Made by a program: the position numbers and the translations under genes
The notes under the pieces: model-generated
What the model saw: only the letters and a program-made list of their open reading frames with translations
The model's database searches: none
What the model was told of the DNA's origin: nothing
Assembly (NCBI GenBank): GCA_028693235.1
Contig: JAQUVW010000002.1
Location: forward strand, 423,504-487,503
DNA length: 64,000 nucleotides
Direction of reading: 5' to 3'
Source: Candidatus Gastranaerophilales bacterium
Lineage (GTDB): Bacteria > Cyanobacteriota > Vampirovibrionia > Gastranaerophilales > Gastranaerophilaceae
In this document: piece after piece, positions 43,448 through 52,385 of the stretch
Layout: each line of letters starts with the position of its first letter
Numbering within the stretch: the first letter of the stretch is position 1

Positions 43448-44610
43448 TGAAAAAAGATTTCTTAACAATATTAAAAATATGGAAAACAGAGCTTATAGCT
43501 GTTCTGACAGACCCTGCTACTGTTCTTATTATGATAATTGCATTGTTTATGTATTCAATGTTTTATTCTATTCCATATAGTCATGAGGTTGCAAAAAATA
43601 TACCTATTTCTGCCGTTGATAATGACAACAGCGTTTTATCAAGAAAATTGATAAAAGATATCAACAGTACAGATTCTGTGGATATCGTTTCGCAGCCTGT
43701 TAATAAAAATGAGGCACAAGTTGAGTTCTATAAGGGTAAAACACTTGGGTTTATTGTCATACCGAAAGACTTTGAGAAACATCTTTTAGAGGGTAAAAAA
43801 ACGCAATTATCTCTATATGCAGATTCAGGGTATTTAGTCATGTATAAACAGGTAGCTGGAGGCGTTATGTCGACCGCTATGACGCTTTCATCAGGCATTG
43901 AAGTTAATAAGCTCCGAATGGCAGGTGTTACAAAAAAACAAGCATTGGGGGTAGTTAGACCCTTTATTAGTGTTGATATGCCTTTGTTTAACCCCTCAGG
44001 TGGCTATGAAACATATATTTTCCCTGTTGTATTGGTGTTGATAATGCAGCAGACGCTGCTCGTCGGGGTCGGCGTTTTAGGTGGAACTAAGCGTGAAAGG
44101 AAAGGGGCGTTCTGTAAAGTTGCATCTGAACCGTGGCAAATTGTTTTGGGCAATTCGCTTGCCTACGTAACTTTGTATTTATCGCACAGTATATTTTTCT
44201 TTATCGTAATACCGTTGCTATTTTCTTTCAGGGCACCTGAAAATATTCCCTTATTGGCATTATGCGTTTTCCCGTTTTTGTTTGCTGTAAGTTTCTTAGC
44301 TCAAGCTCTTACTATATTTTTTAATGAGCGAGAAGATGGGTTAATGTTTGTTGTTGTACTGTCGTTGCCGATGGTATTTGTCCCGGGATTTGTTTGGCCT
44401 AAGGAGGCAATTCCTACGTGGCTCAATTTTGTAGCTGATTTCGTCCCTGCAACAAGAGGTATTGATGCAATTGTCAGGATAAATCAATTCGGAGCGTCGT
44501 TTGCCCAAGTAAAATGGGATTTCGTTATTTTGATTGCTTTATGTTTCTTATACTTTTTGCTTGCATGTCTTGCAATAAAACATGTTTGTATTCATCATGA
44601 AGAAAATTGA
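43447..44610 (+). CDS. ABC-2 type exporter permease (YhhJ-like), second copy
   Basis: 387 residues, same architecture as its neighbour (NIPISAVDNDNSVLSRKLI, AQVEFYKGKTLGFIVIPKDF, then C-terminal helices, VPGFVWPKEAIP). The two probably form a heterodimer. Start ATG 43447 shares a base with the upstream TGA. No ATP-binding domain in either copy. Confidence 0.85.
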   Translation: MKKDFLTILKIWKTELIAVLTDPATVLIMIIALFMYSMFYSIPYSHEVAKNIPISAVDNDNSVLSRKLIKDINSTDSVDIVSQPVNKNEAQVEFYKGKTLGFIVIPKDFEKHLLEGKKTQLSLYADSGYLVMYKQVAGGVMSTAMTLSSGIEVNKLRMAGVTKKQALGVVRPFISVDMPLFNPSGGYETYIFPVVLVLIMQQTLLVGVGVLGGTKRERKGAFCKVASEPWQIVLGNSLAYVTLYLSHSIFFFIVIPLLFSFRAPENIPLLALCVFPFLFAVSFLAQALTIFFNEREDGLMFVVVLSLPMVFVPGFVWPKEAIPTWLNFVADFVPATRGIDAIVRINQFGASFAQVKWDFVILIALCFLYFLLACLAIKHVCIHHEEN

Positions 44611-45000
44611 ATTAAAATGTTTTTATAAAGTAAGCCGTAAAAGTTGCTGTGATTGGATTTCAATAGTTCTTTAAGATAAATAACAAAAGTTTTTGTAAAT
44701 ATTTTATTAAAATCAAAAAAAGCCCATTGTGACTAATTGAAGCGAGCTACTACGATTATAAAATTGTAAAATAAAAAGCATGGATTGTATAAAAATTGCC
44801 CGATGCCTCGGGTTTGGTTTAATATAGAATAACAGTTCAGTTCTGGTGCAGGGGTTGCATTATAGAGAAGCTAATTGGCTACAAAATTGTTTCTCTCAGA
44901 GCTCGGATAAATCTCAATTAAAAATACGATAAAAACCGTTATGAGATAATCTATAATTTATATAGAGATTAGAAAAACGTTTCTTTGGAGGAATTTAAAA
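44611..45000 (+). other. 390-base non-coding stretch before cobO
   Basis: No convincing ORF. CCCGA-TGCC-TCGGG (44799-44812) followed by TTTGGTTT may end the exporter operon. Downstream are further inverted repeats: AGAGAA...TTCTCT (about 44874-44901), AATCT...AGATT around 44950-44970, and AGAAA-AACG-TTTCT just before the cobO GGAGG. I looked for a cobalamin riboswitch and found no B12 box. It may be a structured leader of another type. Confidence 0.4.
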
Positions 45001-45531
45001 TTGCTAGAACACGGCTATATTCAAATTTATACAGGTGACGGTAAAGGAAAGACTACAGCTTCTTTAGGGCTTGCTCTACGTGCATTGGGTCATGGCTGGA
45101 AGGTTCTTGTAATTCAATTTACAAAAGGCGACCAAGGTACTTGCTACGGCGAACTTGCTTCTAAAAAGTTTTTACCTAATTTAGATGTAGTTCAGTTCGG
45201 AATGGATAGAGTTGTCTACAGCCACAATGTTAATCTTGAAGATTTTAAAGAAGCTAAAAAAGGTTGGGATTTGGCTAAAAAATCTATCCAAAGCGGCGAA
45301 TATCAACTTATTATTTTAGACGAATTAAATATTTGCGTTGATATGGGGATGATAAAAGTTGCAGAAGTAAAAGAAGCATTGCTAAATAAGCCTGAAAGTT
45401 TGGAAATCGTGTTGACAGGGCGTCGTGCTCATCCTGAGCTCGTTGCATTGGCTCACTTGGTTACTGAAATGAAGCCGATTAAACACTATTTTGATACAGG
45501 TGTTATGGCAAGACAAGGTATTGAATACTAA
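45001..45531 (+). CDS. cobO: Cob(I)alamin adenosyltransferase
   Basis: Adds the adenosyl group of ATP to cobalamin or corrinoid. 176 residues of the CobA/CobO/BtuR type: Walker A GDGKGKTTASLGLALRA, VIQFTKGDQG, LIILDELNICVDMG and LTGRRAHPEL. TTG start with TGGAGGA 8 bases upstream. No other B12 gene is near, so it may serve salvage. Followed by a strong terminator. Confidence 0.94.
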   Translation: MLEHGYIQIYTGDGKGKTTASLGLALRALGHGWKVLVIQFTKGDQGTCYGELASKKFLPNLDVVQFGMDRVVYSHNVNLEDFKEAKKGWDLAKKSIQSGEYQLIILDELNICVDMGMIKVAEVKEALLNKPESLEIVLTGRRAHPELVALAHLVTEMKPIKHYFDTGVMARQGIEY

Positions 45532-45562
45532 TAATATTGAGAGAGATGGGATTTGTAAAAGG

Positions 45563-45591
45563 AGAAGCTTCGCGAGGGCTTCTTTTTTTTT
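45563..45591 (+). terminator. Terminator after cobO
   Basis: AGAAGC, 9-base loop, GCTTCT, then eight T. Confidence 0.8.
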
Positions 45592-45654
45592 GCAAAAAAA
45601 AGCCAAGTGTGTGAAGGAACTTGGCTGAATGAAAGACCATTCTATTATGTAAAT

Positions 45655-46695
45655 TTATTTGTTGATTTCTTCTGCGAGAAGTGGTGCTACACTGATTTGC
45701 TTGATTTTTTCAGGTGCATTTTCCGGTAGTGGAAGCGTGTCTGTCACTACAACTTCTTTAACAGGACAATTTTTTATGTTTTCGAATGCGTTGCCACTGA
45801 AAATCCCGTGTGTTGCACAAATATAGACGTCTTTAGCACCTTTGCCTTTAAGCATTTTAACGGCTTCAGTGATGGTTCCTGCCGTGTCAATCATATCGTC
45901 AATCAAAATGCAGTTTTTATCTTTCACTTCGCCTATTAGAGCAACCGCTTCAGCTTTATTGTGTTCAGCCCTTTCTTTATGGATGATTGCAGTGTCAACG
46001 TCTAGTTCTTTTGCCAAATTTTTAGCTCTTTTTACCCCACCGACATCTGGGCTTACCACAACGAAATTGTCGGTTTTTCCGTTCGTTTTTTCTTTGAAAT
46101 AGTCTGCAAATAAAGGCATTGCAGAAACATTTTTCATAGGTACATCGTAAAAGCCTTGAGTTTGTATTGAGTGAATATCAAAAGTAATGACTTTATCAGC
46201 TCCAGCTGTTTCCAAATCTTTTGCAATCATTTTTCCTGCCAATGATTCGCCGTCAGCAGAGAGCCTGTCTTGTCTTGAGTATGGCAAATAAGGAAGTACG
46301 GCTGTAATTTTTTCGGCTCCGCCTCTTTTTGCGGCATCAAGCATTTGTCTGAATTCCATCAAGTTATCATTAACAGGGTCGTTACCTGCGTTTATGACAA
46401 CGACATTTTTATCTTCAACATCATCGTTCAATTTTACGTAAGTTTCTCCGTTTTTAAATTTTTTGCTTACAGAGTCTTTAAAAGGGATATCTGATTGATT
46501 TGAAACTTCTTGAGCAAGTTTTTTGTTATCTTTGCAGCTGAATATTTCAGTATTTTCTTTACCTGTAAAAGAAACGGTGTCTTGCATAAGGTTGTATTGA
46601 TATTGCAAATTGGGTTTTATATTTCTCACAGGATTAGAAAAAATATTTCCCATTTTAAATCTGTTTCTTGTGTTTAAGCTCTCTACTTTTAACAT
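45655..46695 (-). CDS. prs: Ribose-phosphate pyrophosphokinase with N-terminal extension
   Basis: Makes PRPP, the substrate of PyrE and of the histidine and purine pathways. 346 residues; the core begins about residue 50 and carries SKKFKNGETYVKL, VLPYLPYSRQDR, VVSPDVGGVKRA and the PRPP loop LIDDMIDTAGTI. The first 45 residues are extra compared with usual PRPP synthetases and end in DTVSFTGKEN, the F-x-G element seen in other proteins here. ATG 46695 is preferred (TGGAG 7 bases upstream) over 46707. Preceded by a long structured leader. Confidence 0.9.
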   Translation of the reverse strand: MLKVESLNTRNRFKMGNIFSNPVRNIKPNLQYQYNLMQDTVSFTGKENTEIFSCKDNKKLAQEVSNQSDIPFKDSVSKKFKNGETYVKLNDDVEDKNVVVINAGNDPVNDNLMEFRQMLDAAKRGGAEKITAVLPYLPYSRQDRLSADGESLAGKMIAKDLETAGADKVITFDIHSIQTQGFYDVPMKNVSAMPLFADYFKEKTNGKTDNFVVVSPDVGGVKRAKNLAKELDVDTAIIHKERAEHNKAEAVALIGEVKDKNCILIDDMIDTAGTITEAVKMLKGKGAKDVYICATHGIFSGNAFENIKNCPVKEVVVTDTLPLPENAPEKIKQISVAPLLAEEINK

Positions 46696-46726
46696 TTTAT
46701 TCTCCATTTTGTCGTTTTATTTTGCA

Positions 46727-46760
46727 CTAAAAAACGTCATCAATTTACATTAATGACGTT
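46727..46760 (-). terminator. Intrinsic terminator ahead of prs
   Basis: On the minus strand AACGTCAT, 12-base loop, ATGACGTT, then TTTT. It ends 32 bases before the prs start codon, so it would abort prs transcription from the promoter at 47026 unless relieved. Confidence 0.7.
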
Positions 46761-47014
46761 CAGTTATACATATACATTCTTGGTAGCATGGTTTAAGATT
46801 TTTTGTGCACGAATTGAAATAAAAAAGCTCATAAACCATTTCTTTTAGGTAAGCACAGGCACCGTCTGCGTGAGCTACCTGATGCCCCCAAGGACCTTTT
46901 GAATGCCCTTTGGAATTAACACTACTCGAAACATCTCTTGTTAGAGAAAAGTTCAAGATATTCAGAATTTTTTTCAATTTATTCAATATATCTATCTCGT
47001 GATTAAGTGTTTAT
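46733..47014 (-). ncRNA. Structured leader RNA upstream of prs (candidate riboswitch or ncRNA)
   Basis: A promoter (TTGCTT, 16 bases, TATAAT at 47026-47021) predicts a start near 47014 and the terminator ends the RNA near 46733, about 282 bases. Helices on the minus strand: AACACT/AGTGTT near the 5' end, AGATAT/ATATCT, TCTCT/AGAGA, CCAAAGG/CCTTGG, AGGTA..CGCAG/CTGTG..TACCT (one G-U pair that exists only on this strand), and TAAACCAT/ATGGTTTA-type 8-bp stem with an inner A6/T6 helix. GGTAGC and GCTACC offer an alternative long-range pairing. A 78-codon TTG ORF (46750-46986) overlaps it and looks incidental. No known riboswitch class recognised. Confidence 0.55.
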
Positions 47015-47153
47015 GCTACAATTATATCGTTTTCGTGAAAAAAAGCAATCTTTTTGTAACAAATTCTTTAAAAAAGAGTAAGTAGAGAGTAAAAAAAAGA
47101 TTGACGGTTTTTTAAATTAACAGTTTGGAATAAAAAAAATATTGGAGGAAATA

Positions 47154-48155
47154 TTGGATTTACTATCTGCTTATAGCCAACCGGGAGTCCGTGTAAGTTT
47201 TGACAATAAGATTGATAATAATTTCAAAAATACGCAGGCTGCAAAACCTTATAAAGACCCGTTGAGAACGTGGCCGTTGAAGGGGCTAGCTTATTCTAAC
47301 GAGCTTGGTGCTGTTGTGAGCCCATTATCGCCCAAACTGGGAACTGCATTGTGGGTGCCTGCTTTGATGTATTTTGGTGCAGATATTTATGACAAGTATA
47401 AAAATGAAAATACTGCTTATAATCCTAGCGGAAAAAGGGGCTTCAAAGAGGCTGTTTTTCAAGCTTTAGCTAGTGTAGTATTGCCGACTGTTGCTGTCCA
47501 TTCGGGGCAAGAAGCTATTTCTCATTTGAATACATTTACAAAAACGGGACTTTCTACTCATGCTAAGGAAGAAGCAAATGAATTTGCACTTGATTTTATG
47601 GAACAAAGCAGTTTGCACAAGTTTGAAAACAAAATAGACTCTTACAAAAAGAACTTGAAAACCTCATTAAATGAGATAGTGTCTGACAAATTGGGTGAGT
47701 ATCATACTCAAACTTCCAAAAAAAAGGTGATTTCATCTTTTGCATCAAGCAAAGAATATAAATCTCTTTCACTTGCTAATCCTCAAAAACTAGAAATTTA
47801 TTTGGACAAAAAAGTTGATACTATGTTCAAAATGAGAGAGCAGCTCATGAATGGCGAAAAACCAAAGGAATTGCCAAAAAGACTTTATAAAAAATTTCAA
47901 AATATTCAGCAAGGATACCTGCAAGAATATGGTGAAAAAAGATATTTGGGTAAGTCTGCAAAAGCCATTTTGAAAGATTACGAAAATTCAAAAATTTTCA
48001 AACAAAAAATGATAAAAACAGCGGGCGGTTTTATGGCACTTGCTCTGTTGGTTAAGCCGATTGATTATTTCGTTGAGCATATCGTCATCTCTAAAACGAT
48101 TGAGCCTCAGCTTGATAAGTTTATTCCGAGTAAAAAAAATCAATCCGGATTTTAA
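47154..48155 (+). CDS. Lineage-specific protein with hydrophobic segments
   Basis: 333 residues, no family recognised. Hydrophobic stretches at about 50-75 (LGTALWVPALMYFGADIY), 95-110 (FQALASVVLPTVAV) and 298-313 (TAGGFMALALLVKPI). Between them is a long charged helical region (about 130-285), possibly coiled coil. TTG 47154 with GGAGG 5 bases upstream is chosen over the TTG at 47142, which overlaps the ribosome site. VRVSFDNKID near the N-terminus resembles the F motif of neighbours. Confidence 0.6.
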   Translation: MDLLSAYSQPGVRVSFDNKIDNNFKNTQAAKPYKDPLRTWPLKGLAYSNELGAVVSPLSPKLGTALWVPALMYFGADIYDKYKNENTAYNPSGKRGFKEAVFQALASVVLPTVAVHSGQEAISHLNTFTKTGLSTHAKEEANEFALDFMEQSSLHKFENKIDSYKKNLKTSLNEIVSDKLGEYHTQTSKKKVISSFASSKEYKSLSLANPQKLEIYLDKKVDTMFKMREQLMNGEKPKELPKRLYKKFQNIQQGYLQEYGEKRYLGKSAKAILKDYENSKIFKQKMIKTAGGFMALALLVKPIDYFVEHIVISKTIEPQLDKFIPSKKNQSGF

Positions 48156-48212
48156 TTTTTTATAAAAATGCGGTATAATCATTCTACTAACAGTTTGTAG
48201 GAGATGATTTTA

Positions 48213-49385
48213 ATGAATATTAACCATAATTATGAAAAACTTGAAGAAAGTTATCTGTTTTCGACTATTGCGAAAAAAGTTGCTGATTTTGAAAATGAAA
48301 ATCCCGATAAAAAAATAATTAAATTGGGGATAGGTGATGTTACTTTGCCTTTATGCGATGCTGTCGTTAAGGCTATGCAAAAAGCTGTTTCTGAGATGGG
48401 CAAACAAGAAACTTTTAGAGGCTATGGACCTGAGCAAGGCTATGCCTTTTTGAAAAAAGCAATAAAAGGATATTATGACTCTCGCAAAACTCCTGTTGAT
48501 GACGAAGAAATATTTATATCAGATGGTGCAAAAAGTGACTTGGGCAATATTCTTGATTTGTTTAGTATTGATAATACAGTGCTTGTGCCGGATCCTGTTT
48601 ATCCGGTTTATGTCGACACAAATGTTATGTCCGGGCGTAAAGTCTTATATATGAATGCAAATGAAGCAAATGGATTCTTGCCTCTTCCTGATGAAAACGT
48701 AAAATGCGACATTATCTATTTATGTTCGCCAAACAACCCTACTGGAGCTGTTTACAATAAAGAACAGCTTGAAAAATGGGTTGAATATGCACATAAAAAT
48801 AATGCATTAATCTTGTTTGATGCTGCGTATGAAGCTTTTATTAAAGATGAAAATTTGCCTCGCAGTATTTTTGAAATTGAAGGTGCTAAAGATTGTGCCA
48901 TAGAATTTTGCTCATTTTCAAAAACGGCAGGTTTTACAGGTACAAGATGTGGCTATACAATTGTCCCTAAAAAATTGCTTGATGGTAAGTTGAACAAAAT
49001 GTGGTTAAGACGCCAAACAACCAAGTTTAACGGTGTTCCTTATATCGTTCAAAGAGGTGCTGAGGCGGTTTTCTCTGAAGAAGGTCAAAAACAAATTAAA
49101 GAAAATATTCAATATTACAGTGAAAATGCCAAAGTTATTGCTGACACATTAGAGGAAAAAGGGATTTGGTTTACTGGCGGAAAACATTCGCCTTATATCT
49201 GGTTAAAATGCCCAAATAATATGAAATCGTGGGACTTTTTTGACATGCTTTTAGAAAAAGCTCAAGTAGTCGGCACTCCTGGTGCAGGTTTTGGTGTGAA
49301 TGGTGAAGGATATTTTAGATTGACTTCTTTCAACAATCTTGAAAATACGGTAGAAGCTATGGAAAGATTTAAAAAATTATTTTAA
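48213..49385 (+). CDS. dapL: LL-diaminopimelate aminotransferase
   Basis: PLP enzyme making LL-diaminopimelate directly from tetrahydrodipicolinate, for lysine and peptidoglycan. About 390 residues. Family features: KLGIGDVTLPLCDAV, RGYGPEQGYAFLKKAI, SDGAKSDLGNI, LCSPNNPTGAVY and the PLP lysine in FSKTAGFTGTRCGY. The DapL route is typical of cyanobacteria, plants and chlamydiae. ATG 48213 has AGGAG 9 bases upstream; the ATG at 48204 is too close to it. Confidence 0.95.
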   Translation: MNINHNYEKLEESYLFSTIAKKVADFENENPDKKIIKLGIGDVTLPLCDAVVKAMQKAVSEMGKQETFRGYGPEQGYAFLKKAIKGYYDSRKTPVDDEEIFISDGAKSDLGNILDLFSIDNTVLVPDPVYPVYVDTNVMSGRKVLYMNANEANGFLPLPDENVKCDIIYLCSPNNPTGAVYNKEQLEKWVEYAHKNNALILFDAAYEAFIKDENLPRSIFEIEGAKDCAIEFCSFSKTAGFTGTRCGYTIVPKKLLDGKLNKMWLRRQTTKFNGVPYIVQRGAEAVFSEEGQKQIKENIQYYSENAKVIADTLEEKGIWFTGGKHSPYIWLKCPNNMKSWDFFDMLLEKAQVVGTPGAGFGVNGEGYFRLTSFNNLENTVEAMERFKKLF

Positions 49386-49435
49386 TCTTTTGTAACGATT
49401 TATAAATATTTACATTTAAACAAAATCAAAAAAAC

Positions 49436-49467
49436 GCAAAAAAGCTTGAAATTTCAGGCTTTTTTGC
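49436..49467. terminator. Long bidirectional terminator after dapL
   Basis: GCAAAAAAGC-T-TGAAA / TTTCA-G-GCTTTTTTGC, a near-perfect 32-base palindrome with T and A runs inside the stem. Confidence 0.75.
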
Positions 49468-49552
49468 ATATGCGGTTATTTCGCTCATGGCAATTTTTGT
49501 ATATGTTCATGTTTTCCTATATATAGGTCTCTAAAATAAGAAGGTATATTAC

Positions 49553-52267
49553 ATGGGTAATTTTGATTCTGATGCGTTTAAACAAATAACAAATGCACCT
49601 CAAAAATTCACGGCACAATCTGCAGATACTGCCCCAACGGCTTCTGCCGGCACTCCTCAACCTCAAATACAAAAAGAGTCAAAGCTTGAATCTACGCCGC
49701 AAAAAGATACATTTGTGCAAAAAAATGACGAACCTAAATCAAAAAATAAAGTTCTTGATTATATAACAAAATATGCCGGAATAGCGGCTTTGGCTGCAGT
49801 TCCTGTTACTGCAGTTTTTACCCAAAGGGCGAATAAAAAGACCATGAACCAAATCGCAGATGTCCTCAAAAAAGAAACAGCTGCAAGCAAAGATGCTGTC
49901 GAAGAAATGCTTAAAAATGCTGCAAAAGATTCTCAATCAGCAGTAGAACAAGTTCAAAAAAGTAGTAAAGGTGTTTGGACTGCATTGGCGGCTTTTGCAG
50001 GCGGTGCAAAGCTTATGGATATGGTCAAAGATGATAAAACTCCAAAAGGCGATTTGGAAGATGCAATGCACCAAGAAATTATAAATGGTGCAAAAACTAG
50101 GATTGATAACATTGAAAATACGGCAAATTCTGCTCGCTGGGAAGCAGGTGAAGCTAGAGCTGTAAATACGAAGGGTGCTCTTCATTCAAAATATCTCGAA
50201 AATGTTGATGGATTTTTATTACTTAAAGGTGTAGATAAAAAAGCAGGTTTCGACCAAGGTAAATACGATAAAGCCGTTGAAACTATTCGACAAAGTGCTA
50301 CAGGATACTTGCACGGTGAGCTTCAAGCAGGCAAAGAACCTTTGAAAAAAGGTGATACCGTATGGTCTATTACCTCTGAATTTGCACCTATAAAAGAAGG
50401 CGGGCTCGGGGCTGTTCCTGTTGATGTTCAAAATAATTTTGAAAAATTAGGCATCAAAACGCCAACCTTTATTCCGATGTACCAAAAAAACGGTTTTTCT
50501 TCTGTTGAAAAAGAAAACGGAAAATATACTTATAACTATTCAGGCACAGAATTTGAACTTGATAAAGTAGCGGAATTTAAAGTCCATTCTTACAAGCTTC
50601 ACGATTCAAAAGATGAACCTGTTGAAATTTTTGTAAGTAACAAAAAACGTGTCCCTCAAAAGGACGGTTCTATGAAAGTGATAGACACTCCTCCACTTGT
50701 ATTTGTCAAAAATGATGAATATTTCAATGGCTCAATCTATTCACGCACAGCAAAAGCAGAAGAACCTGAAAAATTTGCATTTTTCTCAAAAGCGGTATAT
50801 GAATTTGCAAAGGCAAAAGAAGACCCTCACAGTGTAAAAGGCTTGAATATTATTAATAAAGAAAAATATGATGATATTGCATCTCCTGACGGATTTTTGT
50901 TGAATGATTGGCAAGCTGCTCCAATGGCTGCAATGGCTAGATATAAAGCTCCTATGGAAAATGCCTATGGAGGTTTAGCTGATGATGCGGCTAAAAAACT
51001 TTCAGATATGAAGATTATAACAATCGGTCATAACGCACAGTATCAAGGCTATACATTTATAGATAATGATTATCAACAAAAAGTTGAGGTTTCTGAAAAT
51101 ATATTGAATACCCTTTTTGATAATTATGCCTCAGATATCGTGAAAAATGCTGCAACAGGTGCTCCATACGAAGATTTGCAAAATACTTTGATAATGAACA
51201 GAACTAACGGCGAACGCCATGTCAATCTTTTAAATATGGGCGTTTGTTTGAGTGATTATTTTGCTCCTGTTTCAAAAAATTATGCAAAAGAGCTTGTTAA
51301 TGAAAATGCAAAATCAGGTCCTCTTCAATGGGCTATTGAACAAAGAGATAAATCAAAAACTTTGGTCGGTATAATCAATGGTAACGACTTTAAAAACCTT
51401 GATATAAATGCTAAAAAGAAATTTATCAGCGGTATAAATCCAAATAATCCTTTGGATATTAAAACCTATAGTCAAAATTCTTCTAAAGAAGATGTTTTAG
51501 CAGCTCGTTTGAACAACAAAATTGAATTTTATAATAAATACATGAAGCCGGTTGCGAGCCACGAGTTTAGACCAAGCAGACTTGAAAATGTCGGCGATAC
51601 AAAACTTCCTGATTTAACCGAAGAAGAATTTAAAGATACTCCGATTTTCTCATACGCACACCGTTTAGTCGGTCAAAAGGGTGTAGATATTGCTGTGGAT
51701 TCCATCAAAAAACTTTATGATAATTGGGAAGAAGACTTCCCGAATAAGCCTAAACCAATTTTCTACTTAGGTGGTGAAGACGGTGAAGGTGGTCAAAACA
51801 GAGCTTTGATTGAAAAACTTCAAAAAGAATTGAAACCTGAAGATTCCAACAGGGTTGTTTTCAATCACGGATTTAATCCTAATCCTGCCTTGATGTCAAC
51901 TACAGATTTCTTCTTGATGCCGAGCAAATTTGAGCCTTGCGGTTTGACTCAAAGTGAAGCTTTCGCTTTCGGAACTCCTGTAATAGCTACTGCTACAGGC
52001 GGAATTGTGGACACGGTAAAAGCTGAAGGTGATAACCAAACAGGTATTTTGACTAAGGATATTTCAGGTCAAGGTTTCTATAAAGCTATGAAACAAGGTC
52101 TGAAAACATTCTTTGATGATAAACCTAAATATGAACAAATGGTCATGAATTCGCTTAAAGAAGATTTCAGCTGGATTCAGCCGAATAAGCAAGGTCCTAT
52201 ATACGAATATTTAGATGCTTTTAATGTTGATAAAGATTCGTTACCTGAAAAATCACAAATCCAATAA
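49553..52267 (+). CDS. glgA: Glycogen/starch synthase (GT5) with long N-terminal extension
   Basis: 904 residues against about 480 for a usual GlgA. The GT5 core starts near residue 265 (VWSITSEFAPIKEGGLGAV, IGHNAQYQGYTF) and ends with FLMPSKFEPCGLTQSEAFAFGTPVIA, which holds the donor-site E-x7-E. The sugar-nucleotide loop KxGGL is intact. The first 265 residues are Gln/Ala/Thr-rich, then a hydrophobic segment (about 67-87), a helical charged part and a weaker hydrophobic segment (142-158). Membrane attachment of the enzyme is the likely consequence. No other glycogen gene is adjacent. Confidence 0.88.
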   Translation: MGNFDSDAFKQITNAPQKFTAQSADTAPTASAGTPQPQIQKESKLESTPQKDTFVQKNDEPKSKNKVLDYITKYAGIAALAAVPVTAVFTQRANKKTMNQIADVLKKETAASKDAVEEMLKNAAKDSQSAVEQVQKSSKGVWTALAAFAGGAKLMDMVKDDKTPKGDLEDAMHQEIINGAKTRIDNIENTANSARWEAGEARAVNTKGALHSKYLENVDGFLLLKGVDKKAGFDQGKYDKAVETIRQSATGYLHGELQAGKEPLKKGDTVWSITSEFAPIKEGGLGAVPVDVQNNFEKLGIKTPTFIPMYQKNGFSSVEKENGKYTYNYSGTEFELDKVAEFKVHSYKLHDSKDEPVEIFVSNKKRVPQKDGSMKVIDTPPLVFVKNDEYFNGSIYSRTAKAEEPEKFAFFSKAVYEFAKAKEDPHSVKGLNIINKEKYDDIASPDGFLLNDWQAAPMAAMARYKAPMENAYGGLADDAAKKLSDMKIITIGHNAQYQGYTFIDNDYQQKVEVSENILNTLFDNYASDIVKNAATGAPYEDLQNTLIMNRTNGERHVNLLNMGVCLSDYFAPVSKNYAKELVNENAKSGPLQWAIEQRDKSKTLVGIINGNDFKNLDINAKKKFISGINPNNPLDIKTYSQNSSKEDVLAARLNNKIEFYNKYMKPVASHEFRPSRLENVGDTKLPDLTEEEFKDTPIFSYAHRLVGQKGVDIAVDSIKKLYDNWEEDFPNKPKPIFYLGGEDGEGGQNRALIEKLQKELKPEDSNRVVFNHGFNPNPALMSTTDFFLMPSKFEPCGLTQSEAFAFGTPVIATATGGIVDTVKAEGDNQTGILTKDISGQGFYKAMKQGLKTFFDDKPKYEQMVMNSLKEDFSWIQPNKQGPIYEYLDAFNVDKDSLPEKSQIQ

Positions 52268-52297
52268 ATACACATAAATAAATTTAGAGACTTTTTT

Positions 52298-52364
52298 AGC
52301 GGACAGTTTGCCCGCTTTTTATTTGCAAAAAGCAGAAGCTCAAATTTCAAGGCTCCTGCTTTTT
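52298..52364. terminator. Two terminator hairpins after glgA
   Basis: AGCGG...CCGCT followed by TTTTTA (52298-52321), then AAAAAGCAG...CTGCTTTTT (52327-52364), usable from both strands; it also ends the converging gene at 52386. Confidence 0.7.
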
Positions 52365-52385
52365 TAATTAAGTCAAAATTGTGAA

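Noticed and set aside
44611..45000. Cobalamin riboswitch before cobO
   Set aside because: No B12-box-like sequence or the conserved G-rich core could be found on the plus strand.
46750..46986. 78-codon ORF on the minus strand (TTG start) upstream of prs
   Set aside because: It lies inside a strongly paired RNA, has only a weak ribosome site, an odd composition, and its last codons form the terminator arm. RNA is the better explanation, though not certain.
46733..47014. RNase P RNA, tmRNA, SRP RNA or 6S RNA
   Set aside because: The GAGGAAAGTCC core of RNase P, a tRNA-like CCA end for tmRNA and the SRP core motif are absent. An AGATGTTTCGAG string recalls 6S RNA, but the complementary 3' closing strand is missing.
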